DNA of 64,000 nt from Acidobacteriota bacterium (GTDB lineage Bacteria; Acidobacteriota; Blastocatellia; Pyrinomonadales; Pyrinomonadaceae). The stretch is from contig JADJWI010000008.1 in NCBI GenBank assembly GCA_016716435.1, positions 1,059,501-1,123,500 of the forward strand. The letters run 5' to 3'. Under the pieces are notes generated by a model, which was not told where the DNA came from, searched no databases, and saw only the letters and a program-made list of their open reading frames with translations. The position numbers and the translations under genes were made by a program. Numbering within the stretch: position 1 is the stretch's first letter; every line of letters begins with the position of its first letter. Positions 8,835-16,993 of this stretch are shown here, piece after piece.

Positions 8835-9875
8835 TCAGGGGTTGCTTCCGGCAAAGATGAGGCCGGTCTTCTCGTCAAGCCCAAATATCAGGTTCATATT
8901 CTGCACAGCCTGGCCGGCGGCACCTTTTACAAGGTTATCGATGGCCGAAAAGATGACCGCATTTCGGCCTGAAACGTGAACCGCAATATCGCAGAAATTC
9001 GTATTCTTCACCCAATTTATATCCGGCGAGCCCTCGACCATCCGCACGAAGAACGCGTCACGGTAGAACGCACCGAACCGCTCATAGAGCTCGGCCGACG
9101 TCATCTCGCTTTTCAACTCAACGTAGCAGGTCGCGAATATTCCACGCGAAACTGGAAGACTGTGCGTCATGAAGATGAATGGTTCATCAAGCGCTCCGAG
9201 TGTGCGAAGATGTTGTTCAATTTCCGGCACATGCTGGTGCGTAAAAGGCTTGTAAGCGAAAAACGAGTTAGTCCGCTGCGGATGATGAGTATTCGCCGCT
9301 GGCTTTGCACCGGAACCCGACGAGCCTGTCTTTGCATCGACAATAGTCTTTCCCGTCACAAAGCCCGAGGCGATCAATGGCGAAAGAGCTAGAGCCGTTG
9401 CCGTCGCAAAACATCCTGGGTTGGCAATGTAGTCCGCATTTGAGATCGCATCGCGGTTGGTCTCCGTAAGGCCATAAACAAATTTGTTCTGTAGTTCGCC
9501 GGCATGCGGTCGCTTGTAATATGCCTCGAAGATTTCCGAGTCATTGATCCTAAAATCACCCGAGAGGTCGATCGCTTTCGTACCCGCCGGTAGCTTTGGA
9601 ACAAGCCCCAAAGCCTGCCCGTGCGGCAATCCGAAAAATGCGACGTCGATCTTCCCTAGTTCGTCCAGATCGTCGGGAATTGCTGTGAATGATAGATCGG
9701 TTAGGGAAGTGAGATTCCGGTGTACAGTGCTTACGCGTTTTCCGGCGTGTTCATTTCCGGTAACAAAGACGACCTCCGCGTTCGGATGGAACAGCAGTAT
9801 CCGCAGCAGTTCGCTGCCGCCGTAGCCCGAACCGCCAAAGATGCCGACCCTGATCTTGTCTTTCGTATCGCTCAT
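8835..9875 (-). CDS. argC: N-acetyl-gamma-glutamyl-phosphate reductase
   Basis: NADPH-dependent reductase of the third arginine step. The Rossmann start GIFGGSGYGGSELLRIL and the catalytic cysteine in NPGCFATATALAL are present, along with the AKTGSSGSGAKP and HPQRTNSFFAYKPF segments. At 346 residues it is normal for the family. The start codon follows the argR stop with no gap, so the two are coupled. Confidence 0.96.
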   Translation of the reverse strand: MSDTKDKIRVGIFGGSGYGGSELLRILLFHPNAEVVFVTGNEHAGKRVSTVHRNLTSLTDLSFTAIPDDLDELGKIDVAFFGLPHGQALGLVPKLPAGTKAIDLSGDFRINDSEIFEAYYKRPHAGELQNKFVYGLTETNRDAISNADYIANPGCFATATALALSPLIASGFVTGKTIVDAKTGSSGSGAKPAANTHHPQRTNSFFAYKPFTHQHVPEIEQHLRTLGALDEPFIFMTHSLPVSRGIFATCYVELKSEMTSAELYERFGAFYRDAFFVRMVEGSPDINWVKNTNFCDIAVHVSGRNAVIFSAIDNLVKGAAGQAVQNMNLIFGLDEKTGLIFAGSNP

Positions 9876-10295
9876 CTAACCGCCGAATAGCTCCAACAAT
9901 TTCTTTACCGTAGCCCGCTGATCAGATGAGCGTCGTACGGCAACGAAGATCGTGTCATCACCGGCGATCGTTCCGACGATTTCGCTTAAGGCCACTGAAT
10001 CGATCTGCGTCGCGGCTGCTGAGGCAAAACCAGGCTCACTCTTAACAACGATCAAGGAATCGCCGGACGTCTCAATGCTTCTTACTCCGAGCTTCGCTTT
10101 CTCCCTATCGAGTCTCGGAAGTGTATACTGCCCGGCTACCTTTACGATCCCGAGTTCGTCGAGATCTCGCGAGACGCTTGCCTGTGTGACGCCAAATCCG
10201 CGCTCGGTCAACAGGGCAACGAGCTTTTCTTGGCGGGCTATCCTTCTAGAGCCAACGATTTTCCTAATCTCTTGTAATCTGATTTGCTTGTCCAT
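9876..10295 (-). CDS. argR: Arginine repressor ArgR
   Basis: Hexameric arginine-sensing repressor. The start at 10295 (MDKQIRLQEIRK) is preferred, giving 139 residues; the longer reading would translate through the operator palindrome. The N-terminal winged helix shows GFGVTQASVSRDLDELGIVK (DNA recognition), and the C-terminal oligomerisation/arginine-binding half has the hallmark TIAGDDTIFVAVR. It is the first gene of argR-C-D-F'-B, and a strong palindrome sits 11 bases upstream of the start codon, so autoregulation of the whole operon is likely. Confidence 0.93.
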   Translation of the reverse strand: MDKQIRLQEIRKIVGSRRIARQEKLVALLTERGFGVTQASVSRDLDELGIVKVAGQYTLPRLDREKAKLGVRSIETSGDSLIVVKSEPGFASAAATQIDSVALSEIVGTIAGDDTIFVAVRRSSDQRATVKKLLELFGG

Positions 10296-10305
10296 CCCGA
10301 TAATG

Positions 10306-10350
10306 GGATATGCAGTATATACTGCATATCCGTTATGAATATGCAGTATA
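10306..10350. promoter_or_regulatory. Probable ARG-box operator of the arg operon
   Basis: Bases 10306-10331 form a perfect 26-bp palindrome with core TGCAGTATATACTGCA. A second copy of the half-site, ATATGCAGTATA, is at 10339-10350, with its dyad centre about 31 bp from the first (three helical turns). ArgR operators are typically paired AT-rich imperfect palindromes with TGNAT-like half-sites; position directly before argR fits autoregulation. Assignment to ArgR is inferred from position and symmetry. Confidence 0.75.
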
Positions 10351-10398
10351 AATAGATGGCGAATTAAGGTCAATCGCTGCCCTGCTTTTAGTGCGATG

Positions 10399-11604
10399 TT
10401 AAAAAAGCGAAAGCTTTATCCGGAGATACTTCTTTGGATTTTGGCGAAAATCATAGATAAGCTTTGTGCTTTCGCTTGAGAATTGATTAATGTTTGAGGC
10501 TGTCTGGTTGAGGTTGTTATAGAGCGTCTCATCGGTAAAGAGCTTGCCGACCGTTCCTTTCCCGGCCTGCGTATCTCCAAGCATCGATTCAAGTTTTGTC
10601 GCAGTGGCGTTGAAGCGGGCAAGAGTGTCACGGGCATTGTCGTAAAGTTGCTCGTCCTTGAGGAACTTACCAAGCGAACCGTCACCGCCCGCAAGCGGTC
10701 CGGTAATGCTCTTCAGATCATCGGCGATCAAACTTATCTTGTTCGCGGTGGTCCGAAGATCGATTATCGCCGCTCGAGTTTCGTTATACAGAGCGTCGTC
10801 GGTCACGAATTTGCCCGCCGTCCCGCGGCCGGAACGAATATCTGTCGAAATGCCCTCAAGCTGTGCGACGGTCTTGTTGAGGTTCTCGTAAAGCTGCTTG
10901 TCGTTTATCAACTGACCTGCTGTGCCCTGGCCGCTGTTGAGCTTCTCGATTGTGCTCTGGAGCTTTACCATGGTCAGCTTCGTTTCTGCTACGGTCGCGT
11001 CAAGGTTGTTGTAGAGGGATTCGTCGTTAACGATGCGCCCGATGGTTCCTTCGCCCTGATTGGCTTTGTTGAGTATCTCGTTAGCCGGCACGGCGATCTT
11101 GTTGATCTGCTGGAGGAGGTCATTTCCGGTCTTCGTTAGTTGATTGATCGAAATGGCTTCGCTTGACTCGAGAACGTGATTTTCTGTTACGGCCGTTCCA
11201 TCAGCGGAGCCTGGCGAAATGTTTATGATCTTTTCGTTCGCTAAGATCGAAACTGCAATCAACTGAGCCGTTGAATCAGTTCTAATACGCTCCGTTATTG
11301 GGCGGCCATTCAGCTCGGCATCGACCAACATCCTTGCTTCGATCTTTTCGGTCTCGGGCGAATCCGGCGGAAGAAAGATGACCTCCTCGACCTGACCAAT
11401 ACGAATGCCCGCGAGCTGAACATCCGAACCGGCCTTGAGGCCGTCCGCAGCGGCAAACCTTGCTTTGAGCACAAGCCGCTTGGCGAACGGGTTGAAGTCG
11501 CCCGTTGAGTTAAGTACGAGAAAAGCGAGTACGAGCAGCCCGGCGAGCACAAAAATGCCGACGCGAAGCTGCGAAAGCGTAAGTGAATTTCTTGTTTGTA
11601 CCAT
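10399..11604 (-). CDS. MCE-domain (MlaD-like) lipid transport protein with repeat tail
   Basis: Substrate-handling subunit of an MCE/Mla ABC transporter, anchored in the inner membrane and reaching into the periplasm. After a short cytosolic start comes one transmembrane helix (VGIFVLAGLLVLAFLVL, about residues 14-30), then the MCE domain (ARFAAADGLKAGSDVQLAGIRIGQVEEV). From about residue 170 on, four or five repeats of about 45 residues carry a G-x-GT-x-G...D-x-x-LY core (GEGTIGRIVNDESLY, GQGTAGQLINDKQLY, GRGTAGKFVTDDALY, GDGSLGKFLKDEQLY, GKGTVGKLFTDETLY) separated by helical segments, probably forming a needle or coiled tube. It follows mlaF by 15 bases. Confidence 0.9.
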   Translation of the reverse strand: MVQTRNSLTLSQLRVGIFVLAGLLVLAFLVLNSTGDFNPFAKRLVLKARFAAADGLKAGSDVQLAGIRIGQVEEVIFLPPDSPETEKIEARMLVDAELNGRPITERIRTDSTAQLIAVSILANEKIINISPGSADGTAVTENHVLESSEAISINQLTKTGNDLLQQINKIAVPANEILNKANQGEGTIGRIVNDESLYNNLDATVAETKLTMVKLQSTIEKLNSGQGTAGQLINDKQLYENLNKTVAQLEGISTDIRSGRGTAGKFVTDDALYNETRAAIIDLRTTANKISLIADDLKSITGPLAGGDGSLGKFLKDEQLYDNARDTLARFNATATKLESMLGDTQAGKGTVGKLFTDETLYNNLNQTASNINQFSSESTKLIYDFRQNPKKYLRIKLSLF

Positions 11605-11619
11605 CTCTTTTCGGAGCTC

Positions 11620-12513
11620 CTATTTGCCGTGAACGAACGTCCTGATATACGGATCTTCTGAGCGGAGCAGCTCTTCGTCTTTACCCTCAAAGCCGACCTT
11701 GCCATCGCGGAGCATCAGGATCTCCGTATTTATAATGCAGAGCCGCTCACCCTCTTTTTCAAACTTAACTTCGCCGCTTTCGTCGATCACCGCATATTCG
11801 GACGAGAGGTAGCGAAGGTTGTTCATCTCATGCGTGACAAAGATCGAGGAAACGTCGTGCAGATCGCGGAGCTTTATCGCGAGCTCGCAGATCGTTCGTG
11901 CGGTTGGCGGGTCGAGTCCGGCTGTCGGTTCGTCAAAGAGCACTATCTCCGGATCACCCACGAGAGCACGGGCGATGCCGACGCGTCGCCGCATGCCGCC
12001 GGAAAGTTCGCTCGGCATTTTTTCGATCGCATCCTCAAGTGCAACGAACCTGAGCATTCGCCGGACCTCGGCCTCGACCTCTTCTTCTTCAACGCCCTGC
12101 TCCCGAAGCCGGTAAGCAACGTTCTCGTAAACCGGTAACGAATCGAAGAGTGCACCTTCCTGAAAGACCATTCCCATCTTTTGGCGAACGGTCATCAGCG
12201 CCGGCTCGTCGTGATCCGTTATATCTTCTCCGTCGATAAGGATCCGCCCGGAATCGGGCTTTATCAAGCCCAGGATCAGGCGAATTACTGTCGATTTACC
12301 GCCACCGCTTCGCCCGAGGATTATCTTGGTTTCGCCGCGGCGAACGGAAAAGCTGATGCCATTGAGGATGACCTTCTCGTCAAAAGAAAGGCATACGTCA
12401 CGAAACTCGATAACGGGTGCCACGCGATCTGGAGAATCGACCGCCTCTTTCATATCAGTGAACTCGATATCATCCGAAAGCGGAAGTGCACTATTGGCTT
12501 CGTCAACGAGCAT
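11620..12513 (-). CDS. ABC transporter ATP-binding protein, MlaF-like
   Basis: ATPase of the MCE lipid transporter encoded by the flanking genes. Walker A GRSGGGKST, Q-loop in KMGMVFQEGALFDSL, signature LSGGMRRRVGIARAL, Walker B EIVLFDEPTAGLDP and the H-loop VTHEM are all present. The FQEGALFDSLPVYENVAYRL stretch is characteristic of MlaF/Mkl. An N-terminal extension of about 33 acidic residues precedes the ABC domain, so a start further downstream is possible. It sits between the permease and MCE genes with gaps of 21 and 15 bases. Confidence 0.92.
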   Translation of the reverse strand: MLVDEANSALPLSDDIEFTDMKEAVDSPDRVAPVIEFRDVCLSFDEKVILNGISFSVRRGETKIILGRSGGGKSTVIRLILGLIKPDSGRILIDGEDITDHDEPALMTVRQKMGMVFQEGALFDSLPVYENVAYRLREQGVEEEEVEAEVRRMLRFVALEDAIEKMPSELSGGMRRRVGIARALVGDPEIVLFDEPTAGLDPPTARTICELAIKLRDLHDVSSIFVTHEMNNLRYLSSEYAVIDESGEVKFEKEGERLCIINTEILMLRDGKVGFEGKDEELLRSEDPYIRTFVHGK

Positions 12514-12534
12514 AGAGATTCCCGATTATACGTG

Positions 12535-13305
12535 TCAGATACGGCCGATGTCGAGAAGGTACTGCAAGGCCTTTGCAAGAAAGAAGTCAAAAATGATGAC
12601 CCAGATCGAAGCTGTTACGACCGAGTTTGTAACTGAGCGGCCGACCCCGACTGTACCGCCCGAGGTACTTAGACCCTTGTGGCAGGCAACAAGGCCAATG
12701 ATGAATCCGAAGAAGATCGGTTTGACCATTCCGGCGATTATGTCCTTCGTTGAGATGCCGTTTCGTACCGATTCGGAGAAAACGTGAATGTCCTGGCCGT
12801 AAATGTAGTTCGCCACTATACCGCCGCCGATCAACCCGAAAATGTCTGCAGCGACAGTCAGGAGCGGAAGCATCATTATCAGGGCCGTGATCCGTGGAAC
12901 GACAAGTTTTCGGATCGGATCGGTTCCGAGTGCACGCATCGCCTCGATCTGTTGCGAGACGACCATCGAGCCTAGTTCGGCAGCGATCGCTGAACCGATC
13001 CGCCCCGAAACCATAAGTGCTGAAAGCACCGGCCCGAGTTCACGGATCAACGAGGTCGCGACCGATCGGCCGGATTCGTTTTGGAGACTGTAGTATTCGA
13101 GCGTCGGGTAAGTTTGTAGCACCAGGACGCCGCCAGTAAAGAAACCAGTAAGAAGAACGATCGGAAGCGAACCGACGCCGATCATGTCCATTTGCCTAAG
13201 TGTTTCGGCGAAGTAACGCGGCCCGTGCCGCAGGCTGACGATCGAACGCCAGAGCAAAAGGCTTACGTCCTGCAGTTCGGCGATAAATCTTAAAAGGGGA
13301 TTCAT
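12535..13305 (-). CDS. ABC transporter permease, MlaE-like
   Basis: Integral membrane permease of the MCE phospholipid transport system. The start at 13305 (MNPLLRFIAEL) is preferred over one 33 codons upstream, which runs through the preceding terminator. The 256-residue protein has the MlaE signatures: the amphipathic N-terminus, GVGSLPIVLLTGFFTGGVLVLQ, SLIRELGPVLSALMVSGRIGSAIAAELGSM and MRALGTDPIRKLVVPR, followed by four hydrophobic helices. It is the first gene of the E-F-D set. Confidence 0.93.
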   Translation of the reverse strand: MNPLLRFIAELQDVSLLLWRSIVSLRHGPRYFAETLRQMDMIGVGSLPIVLLTGFFTGGVLVLQTYPTLEYYSLQNESGRSVATSLIRELGPVLSALMVSGRIGSAIAAELGSMVVSQQIEAMRALGTDPIRKLVVPRITALIMMLPLLTVAADIFGLIGGGIVANYIYGQDIHVFSESVRNGISTKDIIAGMVKPIFFGFIIGLVACHKGLSTSGGTVGVGRSVTNSVVTASIWVIIFDFFLAKALQYLLDIGRI

Positions 13306-13372
13306 CAGAAAACGGGTCGGCAGTGCTTCTTTGAAGAACAGGGTAAGGTTACAACGACCGGCACAAAACGGC

Positions 13373-13402
13373 AAACAAATAGCCGCCATTTGAAAGGCGG
13401 CC
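13373..13402 (-). terminator. Probable terminator after the sigma/anti-sigma operon
   Basis: On the minus strand GCCGCC (13401-13396) pairs with GGCGGC (13387-13382) around an ATTT/GAAA interior and is followed by TATTTGTTT. It lies between the stop of the Spy-like gene and the mlaE start, so it would separate the sigma factor operon from the lipid transporter operon. Confidence 0.5.
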
Positions 13403-13425
13403 AAGATATTTCTAACGCTTATCGA

Positions 13426-13983
13426 TTAACGGGCGGGCCGCTGCGGCGGCCTCTCGCCTGGCTCTCGGCGTTGGCCGGGCGAGTTTCGCCGGAGTGGGGC
13501 ATTCGGATTTTGTTGACGCCGGAGTTGCCGCTGCTGGCGGTTTTCGGCAAATCGACGGCGAAGCTCGCGAAACCGCTGAAGCTGCTCGGGATCAAGGATC
13601 TTTCTGATCGCAAGCTCCTCTTCGAACCGCAGTTTCGCTACTTCTTTCTGCGCTTCATGAAAAGCCGAAAGCTTTACTTTTACGAGATCTTCATCGAGGT
13701 TGTCGGCATAGATCGCCGCATCAAGCTCGCGATTAGCAAGCCGAAGCTGCATCGCCGCTTCCTGCCGCTTTGGCTGCCATGCTTGATTGAACCGACGAAA
13801 TTGTTGAACTTGGTCGGGCCTGAGTCCTAACGCACGCGTCAGGTTCGGGCGCTGCTGTGCAGGCGGCGCATCGGGCTCGTCGTCCTTTGTTTCGTCTTGA
13901 GCAAGTGTAACGGCACCGAAAACAACAAATCCCGCAAGAAAAAGAAATGCGCATCTAAAAATTGTTTTCGCTAAGCTTTGCAT
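13426..13983 (-). CDS. Spy/CpxP-like exported protein
   Basis: Unknown exact role; it resembles periplasmic Spy/CpxP/heavy-metal-sensor proteins. A signal peptide (FRCAFLFLAGFVVFGAVTLAQ) is followed by an acidic linker, a helical core with the LRPDQVQQFRRFNQ and ILDPEQLQRFRELRR segments (two LTxxQ-like motifs flanking a long helix), and a basic Gln/Arg/Pro-rich tail (from about residue 150). It starts one base after the anti-sigma factor stop. In this family such proteins often buffer envelope stress and feed back on the sigma system encoded upstream; here that is inferred from operon position. Confidence 0.7.
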   Translation of the reverse strand: MQSLAKTIFRCAFLFLAGFVVFGAVTLAQDETKDDEPDAPPAQQRPNLTRALGLRPDQVQQFRRFNQAWQPKRQEAAMQLRLANRELDAAIYADNLDEDLVKVKLSAFHEAQKEVAKLRFEEELAIRKILDPEQLQRFRELRRRFAENRQQRQLRRQQNPNAPLRRNSPGQRREPGERPPQRPAR

Positions 13984-14706
13984 TTAGTCCTCTTCACGCG
14001 TGTCGATATCAGCGACTATATCGGCCAATCTCAGCCCGTAATCAATTTCGTCATCGTCCTCAGTCAACCGCGGAAGACTAGCCGCCGGAAGCGACGCGGC
14101 GACAGCCTGTGAAGACCGATTCAAAACCGTCTCTTGTTTTGGTTTCGGTTTCACTTTTCGCGTCACGGTCTTAACGCTCGCTCGAACAACTTCAGTTCGA
14201 ACAACATCGTCAACTGAGCTTTCCTTTTGTGTCGGGCTTGCCGCTTCAGCGATCACAACAGGCTCGATAGCAGGTGTGACAACAGCGGGTACATTTCCCG
14301 TCGCGATGTTTTCCGGTGATAAATCAATAGACGCAAAATAGAACGTACTCGCGAAGATGCCGACCAACACCGCCGCAAAGCCGCCCGCAAATGCAAGCCG
14401 ATGGGGAAGTGCAAACCATCCGCGAATGGCGTCGAACCAGCCCGCAGTTGTTGCGTCCGCAACTTTCGGTGCAAATGCCGAGGCAAAGTCTGGTGTAGCA
14501 AGCGGAACAAACTCCTCACGCTGCCATTCATAGACCGAGAAGCGCGAGAACGAAATGGCGGCAAATTCATCGCGGCAAGCCTCGCACTCGGCGAGATGCC
14601 CGTCGAACCGCGCCAGTTCGGCATCAGTGCTTTCCCTGTAAATATAGGGAAGAGTCTCTGCCGAACGTTCGCATCCACTTTCGAATCGTATCGTCTCGTT
14701 CTTCAT
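13984..14706 (-). CDS. Zinc-finger anti-sigma factor
   Basis: Likely membrane-bound inhibitor of the ECF sigma factor encoded 6 bases upstream. The N-terminal half has the ZAS motif His-x3-Cys-x2-Cys (GHLAECEACRDEFA, about residues 36-49). One transmembrane helix follows (LAFAGGFAAVLVGIFASTFYFA, around residue 105-126), then a periplasmic region rich in Val/Lys/Pro. Such proteins release the sigma factor on an envelope signal; the signal is not evident here. Confidence 0.85.
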   Translation of the reverse strand: MKNETIRFESGCERSAETLPYIYRESTDAELARFDGHLAECEACRDEFAAISFSRFSVYEWQREEFVPLATPDFASAFAPKVADATTAGWFDAIRGWFALPHRLAFAGGFAAVLVGIFASTFYFASIDLSPENIATGNVPAVVTPAIEPVVIAEAASPTQKESSVDDVVRTEVVRASVKTVTRKVKPKPKQETVLNRSSQAVAASLPAASLPRLTEDDDEIDYGLRLADIVADIDTREED

Positions 14707-14712
14707 TGCCTT

Positions 14713-15291
14713 CTAAGTTACTTCTATCGGCAGCCGTTCAAGCTTTGCCCTCAATTGCTTAAGCGCAGTGTAAAGCCGGCTCTTGACGGTGCTGAGCGGG
14801 ACCTCGAGCGTGTCCGAGATCTCCTGAAATGTCATTTCTTCAAATTCTTTCATCACAACGATCTGACGGAGCTCCGGCGGGAGCGACGTTACAGCGTTCC
14901 GTACGTGAAAAAGCCTCTCCGCTTGCTCGGTTGTGTTCGCGGGCGAACTACGTGACGGTGCAACGAAAACACGATCCGCCTCGTTCGTCTCTTCGTCGAG
15001 AAATTCCTCGGGACGCGCCTTTTGCCGTCGCTTTATAGTTAGGCATTGGTTCACCGCAATGCGATGGAGCCAGCTCGAAACCTTCGCTTCTCCGCGAAAG
15101 TTTTTCAGGTTACGATATGCCGAAACGAAGGTTTCCTGGGCCGCATCTTTAGCCTCGTCCTCGCGGCCGAGCATACCGAAACAAAGTGCAAATATCTTCC
15201 GTTCCCAGCGCCTGACCAATGCGCCGAAAGCATCGGGGTCATCGCCCACGGCGGCGGTTACAAGCTGTTCATCCGTCAGATCTCCAAACAT
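14713..15291 (-). CDS. ECF (RpoE-type) RNA polymerase sigma factor
   Basis: Group 4 sigma factor directing RNA polymerase to a stress regulon. Region 2 is visible as ALVRRWERKIFALCFGMLGREDEAKDAAQETFVSAYRNLKNF (residues about 24-64), with the W-x-HRIAVNQC core; region 4 is SLPPELRQIVVMKEFEEMTFQEISDTLEVPLSTVKSRLYTALKQLR. The linker between them is about 50 residues. It is the promoter-proximal gene of a sigma/anti-sigma/Spy-like trio and is probably autoregulated. Confidence 0.92.
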   Translation of the reverse strand: MFGDLTDEQLVTAAVGDDPDAFGALVRRWERKIFALCFGMLGREDEAKDAAQETFVSAYRNLKNFRGEAKVSSWLHRIAVNQCLTIKRRQKARPEEFLDEETNEADRVFVAPSRSSPANTTEQAERLFHVRNAVTSLPPELRQIVVMKEFEEMTFQEISDTLEVPLSTVKSRLYTALKQLRAKLERLPIEVT

Positions 15292-15397
15292 TACGTATAC
15301 CGGCTATTGACCTGAGAAAAACGGCCTCAATCGGCATAAATCTCCGCGGCCTGTTCGTTAGACGCAGCTTCCCGAAAGAAAGTCGAATAAAAGTGCG

Positions 15398-16870
15398 CTA
15401 ATAGGCCCGAGCGAATATCACCCGTTTTGCGGATTCTTTGCCGGAATAAACGCATTTGCCCACTTCCTCGATCGAATTAAGCGGAATGCAGCGGATCGTC
15501 GCCTTGGTCTCGTTCTTGATCTTCGCTTCGGTCTCGGCCGTACCGTCCCAATGGGCTGAAATGAAACCGCCTTTCTCGATCTGCTGTTTGAACTCGTCCC
15601 AGGTATCGACAGTGAATGTGTTCGCCTCGCGGAAGGCAAACGCTCTGTCGTAGATGCTTGACTGGATATCATCAAGCAACGCCTTTATGTGTGCCGAAAT
15701 GCCCTCGATCGGCCTTGATTCTTTGGTCAGAGTATCTCGACGGGCGACTTCGATAGTGCCGCTTTCTAAATCACGCATACCTACGGCGAGGCGAATGGGC
15801 ACACCCTTCAGCTCATATTCGGCGAACTTCCAGCCGGAACGCTGTTTGTCGTCGTCATCGAACTTGACGCTGACTCCCAGAGCCTTCAGTTCAGCAATGA
15901 TCGGATTGATGCGTTCGGTGATCTTTGCCAGATCTACTTCGCTCTTGTAGATCGGAATTATAACGACCTGAATCGGAGCAAGCATTGGCGGAAGTACCAG
16001 CCCGTTGTCGTCGGAATGGGCCATCACCAAAGCTCCCATAAGCCGCGTCGAAACGCCCCAACTCGTCGCCCATGCGAATTCGAGCTGATTTTCCTTGTTG
16101 ACGAACTTCACATCGAACGACCGGGCGAAATTCTGCCCAAGGAAATGCGAAGTGCCCGCCTGTAATGCCTTTCCGTCTTGCATCAACGCTTCGATGCAAT
16201 AGGTCTCGATCGCACCGGCGAACCGTTCACTTGGGGTCTTCACGCCTTGGATCACCGGCATTGCCATCCAGTTTTCGGCAAAGTCCGCGTATACACCTAG
16301 CATCTGCTCGGTCTCCGCAATGGCTTCCTTCTCGGTCGCGTGGGCGGTGTGGCCCTCTTGCCAAAGGAATTCAGCAGTGCGAAGGAATATGCGCGTCCGC
16401 ATCTCCCAGCGGACGACGTTTGCCCATTGATTGATCAGGATCGGCAGGTCGCGCCACGACTGGATCCAGTTCTTGTAGGCGTTCCAAATGACCGTTTCCG
16501 AGGTCGGGCGGATGATCAATTCCTCCTCGAGCTTCGAATCCGGATCCACCATCAGGCCTTTCCCGTCCGGGCCGGCTTTAAGCCGATAATGCGTTACGAC
16601 CGCGCACTCTTTCGCAAAGCCTTCCGCGTGTTCTTCCTCTTTCTCAAGGAACGACCGCGGAACGAAAAGAGGGAAGTAGGCATTCTCGTGTCCGGTCGCC
16701 TTGAACATATCGTCAAGCGCACGCTGCATCTTTTCCCAGATGGCAAAGCCATAGGGCTTGATCACCATGCACCCGCGGACGGCCGAATTCTCGGCGAGCC
16801 CGGCACGTTTAACCAATTCGTTGTACCATTCCGAATAGTTTTCGGAGCGTTTCGGTAAGCCTTTACTCAT
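15398..16870 (-). CDS. proS: Prolyl-tRNA synthetase (archaeal/eukaryotic type, ProS3)
   Basis: Charges tRNA-Pro. At 490 residues without the insertion domain between motifs 2 and 3, it is the short ProS3 form found in archaea, eukaryotes and scattered bacteria. Class II motifs are visible: IKPYGFAIWEKMQ near the N-terminus, IIRPTSETVIW, NVVRWEMRTRIFLRTAEFLWQEGHTAH (motif 2) and WGVSTRLMGALVMAHSDDNGLVLPP (motif 3). The anticodon domain (VVIIPIYK...GVPIRLAVGMRDLESG) and the C-terminal zinc-like domain ending VIFARAY follow. It is divergent from proline dehydrogenase, so both genes handle proline. Confidence 0.96.
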   Translation of the reverse strand: MSKGLPKRSENYSEWYNELVKRAGLAENSAVRGCMVIKPYGFAIWEKMQRALDDMFKATGHENAYFPLFVPRSFLEKEEEHAEGFAKECAVVTHYRLKAGPDGKGLMVDPDSKLEEELIIRPTSETVIWNAYKNWIQSWRDLPILINQWANVVRWEMRTRIFLRTAEFLWQEGHTAHATEKEAIAETEQMLGVYADFAENWMAMPVIQGVKTPSERFAGAIETYCIEALMQDGKALQAGTSHFLGQNFARSFDVKFVNKENQLEFAWATSWGVSTRLMGALVMAHSDDNGLVLPPMLAPIQVVIIPIYKSEVDLAKITERINPIIAELKALGVSVKFDDDDKQRSGWKFAEYELKGVPIRLAVGMRDLESGTIEVARRDTLTKESRPIEGISAHIKALLDDIQSSIYDRAFAFREANTFTVDTWDEFKQQIEKGGFISAHWDGTAETEAKIKNETKATIRCIPLNSIEEVGKCVYSGKESAKRVIFARAY

Positions 16871-16993
16871 AATGATTACTTTAACTCGTCATTAAAAAGC
16901 TAGATACTAATCCATCTCGGTTCGGCTTACAATTTTACAAAAGCTAAGCTATTCAATAACCTAGGTTTGTGAGCCGAAAGGCCCGCTTTAGCT

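Noticed and set aside
13390..13830. A 146-codon plus-strand frame opposite the Spy-like gene
   Set aside because: The minus-strand frame has a signal peptide and operon context; the plus-strand frame has neither and is Leu/Arg/Lys-rich shadow coding.
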